Part shown: piece by piece, positions 1-6,015 of the stretch
Layout of the letters: every line of letters starts with the position of its first letter
How positions within the stretch are numbered: position 1 is the stretch's first letter
DNA from: Hyphomicrobiaceae bacterium
Lineage (GTDB): Bacteria > Pseudomonadota > Alphaproteobacteria > Rhizobiales > MH13
DNA: 8,713 nucleotides
Assembly: GCA_020442235.1 (NCBI GenBank)
Contig: JAGRKQ010000010.1
Span: 1 to 8,713 of the forward strand
Direction of reading: 5' to 3'
Position numbers and translations under genes: made by a program
The notes under the pieces: model-generated
Database searches by the model: none
What the model saw: only the letters and a program-made list of their open reading frames with translations
Told to the model about the DNA's origin: nothing

Positions 1-626
1 ACGGAGAGCGCCACGCCGAAGACGCCTTCGGTCTGCATCCAGTAGTGCCACATGGCCTTGCCGAAGGAGGCACCGCGCCACTGAATGACTTCGGGGATGA
101 AATCGCGGTCGCCGAAGAAGGTGTAGGTCATGAAGACCGCCGCGACGCAGAGCATCGGCAGGCCGAGCGCGCGATAGACACTGATGGCCAGAACCGACAG
201 GCCGACCGAACAGGCGACGAGATCGGCCGTCACCGGCAGGCCGGCGCGTGTGACAAGGCTGTCCTTGACGACGAGCAGGTAAAGCGCGGCGCTGGCGCCG
301 GCAATTGCCAGCAGCCAGTCATACCAGGGCACGCTGGTGCGCGAACTCGACTTGAACAGCGGATAGGCGAAGGCGCAGAGCACCATCGCGAAGGACAGAT
401 GGATGACGCGCGCCTCGACGTTGTTGAACGTCACGTTGGTGCCGATGAGTTCGGTCAGAAAGATCGGCAGGTCGGAGGCGATGTAAAGCTGGAAGCAGGA
501 CCAGACGAAGGCCACGCCGGCAATGAATTTGCCAATTGCACCCGGCACCACGCGGGCGCCGGTATCGCTCTCGGCCACGAAGTCGGTCACATCGACGCCA
601 CCCTTGGCGGTCTCTTCACTGGTCAT
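1..626 (-). CDS. TRAP transporter fused permease (4TM/12TM type), N-terminal part
   Basis: This is the membrane permease of a tripartite ATP-independent periplasmic (TRAP) transporter in which the small (DctQ-like) and large (DctM-like) subunits are fused, as is usual for systems using a TAXI-type binding protein. Only the first 208 residues lie in the window; the gene runs off the left edge. The protein begins MTSEETAKGG and has a soluble N-terminus of about 30 residues. Hydrophobic segments follow at roughly residues 33-50, 75-91, 103-120, 134-151 and 154-171. The segment after them, with the motif around residues 182-206 (IQWRGASFGKAMWHYWMQTE), resembles the junction region of TRAP 4TM/12TM fusion proteins. 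The ATG at 626 has a GGGGGAG element about 9 nt upstream. It lies 144 nt downstream of the TAXI binding-protein gene on the same strand, so the two are a probable operon that passes through a hairpin. Family assignment is from recalled sequence character and the neighbour; the substrate is unknown. Confidence 0.85.
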   Translation of the reverse strand, partial: MTSEETAKGGVDVTDFVAESDTGARVVPGAIGKFIAGVAFVWSCFQLYIASDLPIFLTELIGTNVTFNNVEARVIHLSFAMVLCAFAYPLFKSSSRTSVPWYDWLLAIAGASAALYLLVVKDSLVTRAGLPVTADLVACSVGLSVLAISVYRALGLPMLCVAAVFMTYTFFGDRDFIPEVIQWRGASFGKAMWHYWMQTEGVFGVALS

Positions 627-725
627 CCTGTCGCACTCCCCCGCAAGCGCCACCGCGCTTGCCCTCGTGCTGCCGAACGACGCCTATTGGCTGGCGGTGT
701 GCCCGGCAGATCCCACAAAGAAGAT

Positions 726-753
726 GGGCCGGCGCAGAGATCCGCGCCGGCCC
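726..753 (-). terminator. Intercistronic GC hairpin between binding-protein and permease genes
   Basis: A perfect 10-bp stem (GGGCCGGCGC at 726-735 pairing with 744-753) closes an 8-nt loop. It sits 17 nt after the TAXI gene stop and about 100 nt before the permease start. On the minus strand it is followed by ATCTTCTTTG, which is pyrimidine-rich but lacks a true U-run. It is therefore better read as a partial terminator or 3'-end stabiliser than as a full stop. Such a structure would make the binding protein more abundant than the permease, the stoichiometry these transporters need. The stem is seen directly; the function is inferred. Confidence 0.55.
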
Positions 754-770
754 GTGTTCCTGTCAGCCGA

Positions 771-1748
771 TTACATCCAGCCGCGTTCGCGATAGTAGCG
801 CTCGGCACCCGGATGCAGCGGGGCGGAGAGCGAATCGCGGATCATCTGCTCTTCCTGCAGCGAGGAAAACGCCGGATGCAGGCCCTTGAAGTCGTCGAAG
901 TTGTCGAAGACGGCCTTGACGACCGTGTAGACGACATCCTCGGGGACATCGGCCGAGGTCACGACCGTGGCGCCGACACCGAAGGTGGTGATGTCTTCGT
1001 CCGTACCGCGATAGGTGCCGCCCGGAATGGTGGCGGTGCGGTAGTAGGGGTTGTCGGCCACGAGGGTGTCGATGGCTTCGCCGGTGACGTTCACGAGGCG
1101 GACATCGCAGGTGGTCGCCGCTTCGGTGATCGCCGCAGCCGGATGGCCGACGACATAGATCATGGCGTCGATCTGGCCGTTGCAGAGCGCCTGGGCCATT
1201 TCAGCACCCTGGAACTCGGTGGCGACACCGAAGTCGTCCATGGTCAGGCCGAAGGCGTCCATGACGATTTCCATGGTGGCGCGCTGGCCGGAACCCGGGT
1301 TGCCGACATTGACGCGCTTGCCGCGCAGATCCTCGAAGGCGTTGATGTCGGATTCGGCACGCACGATCAGCGTGAACGGCTCCGGATGCAGCGAGAAGAC
1401 AGCGCGAAGGCCCTCGAAAGCGCCGGCTTCTTCAAAGCGCGAGGTGCCGTGATAGGCGTGATACTGCCAGTCCGACTGGGCAACGCCGAATTCCAGCTCG
1501 CCGGCGCGGATGGTGTTGATGTTGTAGATCGAGCCACCGGTCGATTCCACCGAGCAGCGGATGCCGTGCTCGCGGCGGTTCTGGTTGACGAGGCGGCAGA
1601 TCGCGCCACCCGCCGGGTAATAGACGCCCGTGACACCGCCGGTGCCGATGGAGATGAAGCGCTGATCCTGCGCCGAGGCGGCACCCATGCCAGCCGCCAG
1701 CCCCGTGACGAGCGCTGCGGCCGTCAGCGACATTTTTGCAAAAGTCAT
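771..1748 (-). CDS. TAXI-family TRAP transporter solute-binding protein
   Basis: This is the periplasmic solute receptor that delivers substrate to the TRAP permease encoded just downstream. The product is 325 residues, normal for the family. Residues 1-26 form a clear Sec signal peptide (hydrophobic core TAAALVTGLAAGMG, cleavage after ASA, mature start QDQRF). The mature start contains the hallmark ISIGTGGVTGVYYPAGGAIC, followed by ESTGGS and GELEFGVAQSDW, all typical of TAXI (TRAP-associated extracytoplasmic immunogenic) proteins. GKRVNVGNPGSGQR in the middle and PYYRTATIPGGTYRG near residue 250 are also family-typical. The frame extends six codons upstream to a TTG, but the ATG at 1748 is chosen because GGAGGA lies 10 nt before it and the signal peptide then has normal length. 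Known members bind glutamate, glutamine or other small carboxylates. The ligand here cannot be read from sequence. It is transcribed divergently from an amidase gene. Confidence 0.93.
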   Translation of the reverse strand: MTFAKMSLTAAALVTGLAAGMGAASAQDQRFISIGTGGVTGVYYPAGGAICRLVNQNRREHGIRCSVESTGGSIYNINTIRAGELEFGVAQSDWQYHAYHGTSRFEEAGAFEGLRAVFSLHPEPFTLIVRAESDINAFEDLRGKRVNVGNPGSGQRATMEIVMDAFGLTMDDFGVATEFQGAEMAQALCNGQIDAMIYVVGHPAAAITEAATTCDVRLVNVTGEAIDTLVADNPYYRTATIPGGTYRGTDEDITTFGVGATVVTSADVPEDVVYTVVKAVFDNFDDFKGLHPAFSSLQEEQMIRDSLSAPLHPGAERYYRERGWM

Positions 1749-1812
1749 AACCTGTTTGTCCTCCAAACTTGACCTGGACCGGCGGGGATCGCTTCCTAAG
1801 GGAAATTCTGTG

Positions 1813-1836
1813 CCCGAGCCGGACTCTGGCTCCGGG
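1813..1836 (-). promoter_or_regulatory. Leader hairpin upstream of the TAXI gene (possible)
   Basis: CCCGAGCC at 1813-1820 pairs with GGCTCCGGG at 1828-1836, with one bulged G and a 7-nt loop. On the minus strand the same CCCGG can instead pair with the adjacent CGGGG across a GAAA loop, so two mutually exclusive folds are possible. If the candidate promoter at 1858-1886 is real, this lies in the 5' leader of the TAXI mRNA. Regulation by leader structure is speculative; chance pairing in GC-rich DNA is a fair alternative. Confidence 0.25.
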
Positions 1837-1857
1837 TTTCCCCGAAGGCCGGCGGCA

Positions 1858-1886
1858 GACTAGAACAAATTCGACCAAAGTCGCAA
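1858..1886 (-). promoter_or_regulatory. Candidate promoter for the TAXI-TRAP operon
   Basis: On the minus strand TTGCGA (1881-1886) and CTAGTC (1858-1863) are separated by 17 bp. The stretch 1860-1923 is locally more A+T-rich than its surroundings, as expected for a divergent promoter region. The -10 match is poor, and a leader of about 100 nt would result. I see no convincing consensus promoter for the divergent amidase gene in the same region. Confidence 0.3.
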
Positions 1887-1923
1887 CCGCTTGTTTCGAC
1901 AGTTTTGCATATGGGGTTCTTTT

Positions 1924-3222
1924 ATGTCCGCCGACACGCCAACCGACCGCCTGGAAGCTGCCCTCGCCGCCATCGATGACCCTTCGGGGGACGGCAAAAA
2001 GGCCTGCCTGACGGTCTGGCGCGAGGAAGCCCGGCGCGATGCGCAGGCTTCTACGGCACGCCTTGCGGCCGGCACCCCGCTTTCGCCCCTCGACGGCCGG
2101 ATCGTCTCGATCAAGGACCTTTTCGACATCAAGGGCGAGATCACCCGCGCCGGCAGCAAGGCGCGGGAAGAAGAGCCTCCCGCGGCGGCCGACGCCGAAG
2201 CCGTCAACCGGCTGCGCCGGGCCGGAGCGGTGCTGATCGCCCGGACCAACATGACCGAGCTGGCCTTTTCCGGCATCGGCCTCAATCCGCATTTCGGCAC
2301 GCCCGGAAATGCCCATGACCGCAGCCGGGTTCCGGGCGGGTCCACTTCGGGCGGCGCCATCAGCGTTGCCGCCGGCATGGCGGAGATCGCGCTCGGATCG
2401 GACACCGGCGGCTCGACGCGCATCCCGCCGGCCTTCAACGGGCTGTGCGGCATGAAGCCGACCCAGGCGCGCATTTCCCGCGCCGGCGTGCACCCGCTTT
2501 CCTGGAGCCTCGACACGGTCGGCACCATCGCCCGCAACGTCGCCGATCTGGCCGCGACCGACAGCGTGCTTTCCGGCGAAGCTGAAAGCGGCGCGGCAAT
2601 CCTTGAGGCCGGCGCCCTGCGGCTCTGCCGCCTCGATGCCGTTCTCGGCGAATGCGACACCGAGGTCGTCGAGGCCTTCGAGGCCGCGCTCGGCCGCATT
2701 CGGGCTGCGGGCGCCGGGATCACGAGCCGTCCGGATTCCTGGCTGATCGAGGATGTCCGCCGCATGAACGCTTCGGGGGGCATTGCCGCCGTCGAGGCCC
2801 ATGCCGCCAATGCCGGCCTGATGCGCGATCATCGCGGCGCGCTCGACCCGAATGTCAGCGCCCGCATTGCCAAGGGGGCGGAGATCCCCGCCCCCGATTT
2901 TGCGGCAGCGCTTCAGACGCTTGCCCGGTTGCGGCTGGAAAGCGGCGGCATCTTCGAGGCATGCGACGCCGTCGTCCTGCCGACAGTGCCGATGACAGCG
3001 CCGCGCATCGCTGATCTTGCCGATCCGCGCGCCTTCCAGAACGCCAATATGCGCGCCTTGTCGCTGACGCTTCTTGCCAATGCGCTCGATCTTCCCGCCA
3101 TCAGCCTGCCGATGGCGAGCACCGGCCTGCCGACGGGCCTGATGCTGTTCGGACGCCGCGGCGACGACCGACGGCTTCTAAAGATGGCGGCAGCGCTGGA
3201 GCCGCTGGCGGCAGCGCGCTAG
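1924..3222 (+). CDS. Amidase-signature family hydrolase
   Basis: This is a cytoplasmic amidase that hydrolyses a carboxamide bond through a Ser-cisSer-Lys triad. The 432-residue product carries the complete signature: Lys64 in VSIKDLFDIKG, the glycine/serine-rich loop PGGSTSGGA at 137-145 holding the cis-serine, and nucleophile Ser164 in GSDTGGSTRIP. The C-terminal family motif LPAISLPMASTGLPTGLMLFG occupies residues 390-410. It is on the short side for the family and has no extra domain like that of allophanate hydrolase AtzF. It is not a good GatA, because no gatC or gatB is nearby and the linkage is to transport and catabolism. The frame is open back to a TTG at 1891, but the ATG at 1924 gives the natural MSADTPTDRLEAALA start; its ribosome site is weak (a GGGG about 7 nt upstream). 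An M20 deacylase follows 75 nt downstream. The substrate is unknown. Confidence 0.9.
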   Translation: MSADTPTDRLEAALAAIDDPSGDGKKACLTVWREEARRDAQASTARLAAGTPLSPLDGRIVSIKDLFDIKGEITRAGSKAREEEPPAAADAEAVNRLRRAGAVLIARTNMTELAFSGIGLNPHFGTPGNAHDRSRVPGGSTSGGAISVAAGMAEIALGSDTGGSTRIPPAFNGLCGMKPTQARISRAGVHPLSWSLDTVGTIARNVADLAATDSVLSGEAESGAAILEAGALRLCRLDAVLGECDTEVVEAFEAALGRIRAAGAGITSRPDSWLIEDVRRMNASGGIAAVEAHAANAGLMRDHRGALDPNVSARIAKGAEIPAPDFAAALQTLARLRLESGGIFEACDAVVLPTVPMTAPRIADLADPRAFQNANMRALSLTLLANALDLPAISLPMASTGLPTGLMLFGRRGDDRRLLKMAAALEPLAAAR

Positions 3223-3297
3223 GTCAGTCACACGTGCCCGAACGGCGCGATTCGCCGGGAAGCCTGACAAGGCCGTGGTTTGGAAGGATTGGGCAGC

Positions 3298-4449
3298 ATG
3301 GAAACGGTTGAGGCGATCCTCGCCGAACTGGTGGCCTTCGATACGACGAGCCGCAATTCCAATCTTGCCCTGATCGATTGCGTCGAGGCCTATCTGGCCC
3401 GGCATGGCGTTGCCGCATGGCGTGTTCCGAGCCCGGATGGCGAAAAAGCCAATCTCTTTGCCTCGATCGGCCCCGACCGCGAGGGTGGCTTCGTTCTTTC
3501 CGGCCACACCGACACCGTGCCTGTCGACGGGCAGGACTGGTCGAGCGATCCCTTCACCTTGAGCGAACGCGGCGGGCTTCTTTACGGGCGCGGCAGTTGC
3601 GACATGAAGGGCTTCCTTGCCGCCTGCCTCGCCAGGGTACCGGCCATGCAGGCCGCCGGGCTGAAGCGACCGATCCACCTTGCCTTTTCCTATGACGAGG
3701 AAGTCGGCTGCCTTGGCGTTCCCCTGCTGCTGGATGCGCTGGGCACGCGCGGCATCCGCCCGGAAGGCTGTTTTGTCGGCGAGCCGACCGAGATGCAGCC
3801 GGTCATCGCCCACAAGGCCAAACGGTCGATGCGCGCTTTCTTCAACGGGAAGTCAGTTCATTCCTCTCTTAGCCCGGATGGCGTTAATGCGGTGAGCTAT
3901 GCGGCCCGTCTGGTTGCCTGGATCGACGCCCTGACACCGGAAATGAACCTGAATCCAGGCGATGCGCTGTTTGATGTCCCCGTCTCGACCGCGCATGTGG
4001 GCGTCTTTTCCGGCGGGACGGCCCTCAACATCGTGCCGGCGCAGGCGCAGGTCGATTTCGAGTTCCGCACCCTTCCCGGCGAGGATGCCGATGCACGCGT
4101 CGCGGCAGCCCGCGACGTCATTGCCGGTCTCGATGCCGAGATGGCCGCACGCGATCCCGCCTGCGGGGCCCGGCTGGAGATGCTCGCCGCCTTTCCCGGT
4201 CTCGACACGCCCGAAGATGCCCCGATCACGCGGCTCGCCAAACGGCTGGCCGGCCGCAATGACCACGCCAAGGTCGCCTATGGCACGGAAGCAGGCCTTT
4301 TTGCCGAACGCGCCGGCATTCCGACGGTCGTGATCGGCCCCGGCTCGATCGGCGAGGCGCACAAGCCGGACGAGTTCATCGCGCGTGCGGAACTGGACAA
4401 ATGCACCCGGTTCCTCGACCGGCTGATCGAGCACTGCTCGACGGCCTAG
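3298..4449 (+). CDS. argE: Acetylornithine deacetylase-type M20 metallohydrolase (ArgE family)
   Basis: This is a zinc- or cobalt-dependent deacylase. ArgE removes acetyl from N2-acetylornithine to give ornithine. The protein is 383 residues, the classic ArgE length. All M20 metal and catalytic positions are present: His70 and Asp72 in SGHTDTVP, bridging Asp102 in GRGSCDMKG, catalytic Glu134 with Glu135 in SYDEEVG, Glu162 in GEPTEMQPVIAHK, and His355 in GPGSIGEAHKPDEF. YGTEAG near residue 328 is also ArgE-like. The dimerisation lid lies around residues 178-285. The ATG at 3298 is preferred over a TTG six codons upstream because GGAAGGA sits 9 nt before it. It is probably cotranscribed with the amidase. 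Many alphaproteobacteria recycle acetyl through ArgJ and do not need ArgE, so this copy may instead act on another N-acyl amino acid in a catabolic pathway. Family is certain; substrate is not. Confidence 0.85.
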   Translation: METVEAILAELVAFDTTSRNSNLALIDCVEAYLARHGVAAWRVPSPDGEKANLFASIGPDREGGFVLSGHTDTVPVDGQDWSSDPFTLSERGGLLYGRGSCDMKGFLAACLARVPAMQAAGLKRPIHLAFSYDEEVGCLGVPLLLDALGTRGIRPEGCFVGEPTEMQPVIAHKAKRSMRAFFNGKSVHSSLSPDGVNAVSYAARLVAWIDALTPEMNLNPGDALFDVPVSTAHVGVFSGGTALNIVPAQAQVDFEFRTLPGEDADARVAAARDVIAGLDAEMAARDPACGARLEMLAAFPGLDTPEDAPITRLAKRLAGRNDHAKVAYGTEAGLFAERAGIPTVVIGPGSIGEAHKPDEFIARAELDKCTRFLDRLIEHCSTA

Positions 4450-4501
4450 AAGACGCACCAGGACGGGGCGCGGCGTCGAAGACCCTGATTTTCATGGGGA
4501 A

Positions 4502-4578
4502 TGGTACAGCTGGGTGGACTTGAACCACCGACCTTCGGAGCCACAATCCGACGCTCTAACCAACTGAGCTACAGCTGC
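4502..4578 (-). tRNA. tRNA-His (anticodon GTG)
   Basis: On the minus strand a full cloverleaf can be drawn. The acceptor GCAGCTG (4572-4578) pairs with CAGCTGT (4506-4512). A D arm GCTC/GAGC and an anticodon stem TCGGA/TCCGA around loop TTGTGGC give anticodon GTG. A T arm GGTGG/CCACC surrounds TTCAAGT. The 3' CCA is encoded at 4502-4504. The discriminator base is A73 and position 72 is U, giving a G1:U72 wobble. The base before G1 is T, so no G-1 is encoded. This is the unusual tRNA-His form described for a clade of alphaproteobacteria, whose histidyl-tRNA synthetase does not rely on G-1:C73. The gene is convergent with the ArgE-type gene and 52 nt from its stop. Confidence 0.97.
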
Positions 4579-4627
4579 ATATGCGCGCGGGCCACAGGAA
4601 TGCGAACCGCTTTGCAAGCGGCGCGGA

Positions 4628-4656
4628 CCCTAGAGTCTCGCCGCAGCGATTGCAAG
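4628..4656 (-). promoter_or_regulatory. Candidate promoter of tRNA-His
   Basis: On the minus strand CTTGCA (4651-4656) lies 17 bp before CTAGGG (4628-4633). The start would fall near 4621 in a GC-rich discriminator (TCCGCGCC), as is common for stable-RNA promoters under stringent control. This leaves a leader of about 42 nt before the mature 5' end. The position between the phasin terminator and the tRNA is right; the -10 is only a partial match. Confidence 0.45.
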
Positions 4657-4691
4657 GCGGTTGTTGGCGCTTTCCAGCCAGCCGCAAGCAT

Positions 4692-4724
4692 AAAAAACCC
4701 GGCTCCGCGCGAACGGAGCCGGGT
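4692..4724 (-). terminator. Intrinsic terminator of phasin 1
   Basis: An 11-bp perfect stem (ACCCGGCTCCG at 4697-4707 with 4714-4724) and a 6-nt loop are followed on the minus strand by a run of six T, overlapping the last stem pair. It begins about 32 nt after the phasin 1 stop codon. It is a textbook rho-independent terminator. It isolates the phasin from the downstream tRNA-His, which therefore needs its own promoter. Confidence 0.93.
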
Positions 4725-4756
4725 CTTGTTCACGAGCGCCCGGAGGGCGCGCCGGA

Positions 4757-5266
4757 TCAGGCGGCCTTGAGGTCGGCAAGACCCTTGGAAACCGCGTCCT
4801 GCACCGGCTTGGCGGCATCTTCGGTCACCTTGGTGACGAGCGCCTGCATGTCCTTGGCCTGGGTGGAGAAGGCATCGAAACGATCACGCGCGAAGGCGGT
4901 CTGCAGTTCGATGGCTTCGGAGAGCGTCTTCACGCCCATCATTTCCTTGGCGAACTTGAAAGCCGCGTCGGTGTTGGCCTTGACCGCATCGAGAGCGGTC
5001 TGACCGATGTCGAGGCCGCCCTGACGGGTCGTCTCGAAGGCATCTTCGATCAGGTCGGTGGCTTCCTCGCTGGCAGCCTTCACCTTGGCATAGGTGTCGC
5101 GCGCCTGGGAAACGCCCTTCTCGGCCATGTCGCGGAAAGCTTCCGGCATGCCGGCCGGGGCCTGCAGCATCTCGGCAACGTTCGGAAGCTCGGGAAGAGC
5201 CGGAACGGCGGCAGCGGCGGCGGGGGCCTTCTTCGGGGCGGCTTTCGGCTTGGCAGTGGTGGCCAT
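4757..5266 (-). CDS. Phasin family protein 1 (PHA granule-associated)
   Basis: Phasins are small amphipathic helical proteins that coat polyhydroxyalkanoate granules in the cytoplasm. This one has 169 residues. A Lys/Ala/Pro-rich tail at residues 1-23 (MATTAKPKAAPKKAPAAAAA) precedes a conserved segment, LPNVAEMLQAPAGMPEAFRDMAEKG. An almost uninterrupted helical region runs to the end, with TYAKVKAASEEATDLIEDAFETT and SEAIELQTAFARDRFDAF matching the alphaproteobacterial phasin pattern. There are no transmembrane segments and no cysteines. The frame stays open 41 codons further upstream, but that part is basic and untypical. It would also run across the predicted promoter. The ATG at 5266 has an AAAGGA about 9 nt before it and starts the familiar tail. 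It is an independent transcription unit with its own promoter and terminator. The basic alanine-rich tail could bind DNA, as in some phasins that help segregate granules; that is inference. Confidence 0.9.
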   Translation of the reverse strand: MATTAKPKAAPKKAPAAAAAVPALPELPNVAEMLQAPAGMPEAFRDMAEKGVSQARDTYAKVKAASEEATDLIEDAFETTRQGGLDIGQTALDAVKANTDAAFKFAKEMMGVKTLSEAIELQTAFARDRFDAFSTQAKDMQALVTKVTEDAAKPVQDAVSKGLADLKAA

Positions 5267-5365
5267 GGTCTTGATCCTTTCAGCACGAGCCGGACGATCC
5301 GGCATCCATCGTGTTGGTCTTGTGTTTCGGTGCCGGCGATGCGGCTCCGCGGTGATGACGACGAC

Positions 5366-5394
5366 CATATAGCACGCACTTTTGTGCATTGCAA
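5366..5394 (-). promoter_or_regulatory. Phasin 1 promoter
   Basis: On the minus strand TTGCAA (5389-5394) and TATATG (5366-5371) are separated by exactly 17 bp, a good housekeeping-sigma promoter. Transcription would start near 5359, giving a leader of about 93 nt. The -35 box is part of the TGCATTGCA palindrome, so a bound regulator would block RNA polymerase directly. The same layout is found in front of phasin 2. Confidence 0.75.
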
Positions 5395-5418
5395 TATTCT
5401 AGCTGCACTGCACAAAAG
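5379..5418. promoter_or_regulatory. Probable PhaR-type operator, phasin 1
   Basis: CTTTTGTGCA (5379-5388) and TGCACAAAAG (5409-5418) form a perfect 10-bp inverted repeat with a 20-bp spacer. Nested in it are two TGCA-N-TGCA elements, at 5385-5393 and 5404-5412, with centres 19 bp apart (about two helical turns). The inner element covers the phasin 1 -35 box. PhaR of Paracoccus is known to bind TGC-rich sites upstream of phasin genes and to leave them when PHA is present. Assigning this site to PhaR is inference from the gene controlled and the TGC-rich motif. Confidence 0.65.
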
Positions 5419-5451
5419 ATAATTGCTCCCGCCAGCAAGGGGCGAACAAAC

Positions 5452-5477
5452 AAAAAGGGCGGCACAGGCCGCCCTTT
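5452..5477 (-). terminator. Intrinsic terminator of phasin 2
   Basis: AAAGGGCGGC (5454-5463) pairs perfectly with GCCGCCCTTT (5468-5477) around a 4-nt loop. On the minus strand it is followed by further T residues (TTTTTGTTTG). It lies about 40 nt past the phasin 2 stop codon and just upstream of the phasin 1 operator, so the two phasins are separate transcripts. Confidence 0.88.
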
Positions 5478-5517
5478 CAAAATCGCACTGGAAGGCCGCC
5501 GCAGCGGCCCTGTCACA

Positions 5518-5898
5518 TCAGGACTTGAAGCCGGAAGTCACGTCCTTGGCGACTTCGCTCATCTTTTCGCCCATCTGCTTGGCGCTGTCGCTGACGAGCT
5601 TCATCTGCTCTTCGGCGTAGGAGCGCTGAAGGCTGACGAGTTCGTTGACGTCCTTGGCGCGAACCATCTTCTGAGCCAGGTCAAAAGCCCGGTTCACCTG
5701 GTTCTCCGCGAAGCTCAGGACGTCCTTCTGGATGTCGGCGCCAGCCGACTGGGCCTTGGACGCATTGTCCTCAAGACCCGAGATCGCCTGGGTGGACGCG
5801 CTGAGGAAGCTGTCGAAAGCCTTGCGGGCCTGATCGACGCTCTTGTCGGCAAATTCGCGCATCTGCTCGGGCACTTCAAACTTCGGCATATCGGCCAT
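5518..5898 (-). CDS. Phasin family protein 2 (PHA granule-associated)
   Basis: This is a second, shorter granule-coat phasin of 126 residues. It begins MADMPKFEVPEQMREFADKS and is almost wholly amphipathic helix. The core VDQARKAFDSFLSASTQAI and the block AFDLAQKMVRAKDVNELVSL followed by QRSYAEEQMKLV are classic for the alphaproteobacterial phasin family. There are no cysteines and no membrane segments, and it lacks the Lys/Pro/Ala tail of phasin 1. The start at 5898 is clear: AAGGAGGG lies 7 nt upstream. The frame extends 23 codons further, but that part is cysteine-rich, unlike a phasin, and contains the ribosome site. It shares only general family pattern with phasin 1, so the pair is an old duplication or two distinct subfamilies. 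It is divergent from the large sensor protein gene. Confidence 0.93.
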   Translation of the reverse strand: MADMPKFEVPEQMREFADKSVDQARKAFDSFLSASTQAISGLEDNASKAQSAGADIQKDVLSFAENQVNRAFDLAQKMVRAKDVNELVSLQRSYAEEQMKLVSDSAKQMGEKMSEVAKDVTSGFKS

Positions 5899-5980
5899 TT
5901 CACAACCCTCCTTGTCGGCACAGGACCCACAGCATCGACCGGGATCGCTCTTGTGCCAAGTTCTCATCTAGACGGAGGCG

Positions 5981-6009
5981 GATGTAGCAGGTTTTATGCT
6001 GCATTGCAA
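5981..6009 (-). promoter_or_regulatory. Phasin 2 promoter
   Basis: On the minus strand TTGCAA (6004-6009) lies 17 bp before TACATC (5981-5986). The -35 box and the four bases after it (TTGCAATGCA) are identical to phasin 1, and GCTAYAT spans the -10 in both. Predicted initiation near 5974 leaves a leader of about 75 nt. The shared geometry supports both promoters. Confidence 0.7.
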
Positions 6010-6015
6010 CATAAA
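5993..6015. promoter_or_regulatory. Probable PhaR-type operator, phasin 2
   Basis: A 23-bp near-perfect palindrome is centred on T6004, with arms TTTATG-C-TGCA and TGCA-A-CATAAA and one mismatched pair. Its core TGCATTGCA (6000-6008) is identical to the element over the phasin 1 promoter and likewise covers the -35 box. It is 100 bp from the start of the divergent sensor gene, so it could also affect that gene. Regulator identity (PhaR) is inferred. Confidence 0.65.

Noticed and set aside
45..1772. 575-codon open frame on the plus strand
   Set aside because: It is antisense to both the TAXI gene and the TRAP permease, spanning their intergenic region. The translation is rich in His/Arg/Gly/Asp without domain motifs, while the minus strand carries well-recognised proteins.
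1432..2832. 466- and 316-codon minus-strand frames over the amidase and TAXI start
   Set aside because: They are shadows of the amidase gene, which has full catalytic motifs on the plus strand. The products are low-complexity and Arg/Ser/Ala-rich.
4450..4501. Possible terminator between the ArgE-type gene and tRNA-His
   Set aside because: CCCTGA-TTT-TCA-T-GGG (4483-4498) forms only a six-pair stem with a bulge and has no clear T-run on either strand. It is too weak to call.
4502..4578. tRNA-His as an integration site for a mobile element
   Set aside because: No second copy of the tRNA 3' end, integrase gene or composition change is visible in the window. The neighbours look like ordinary chromosomal genes.
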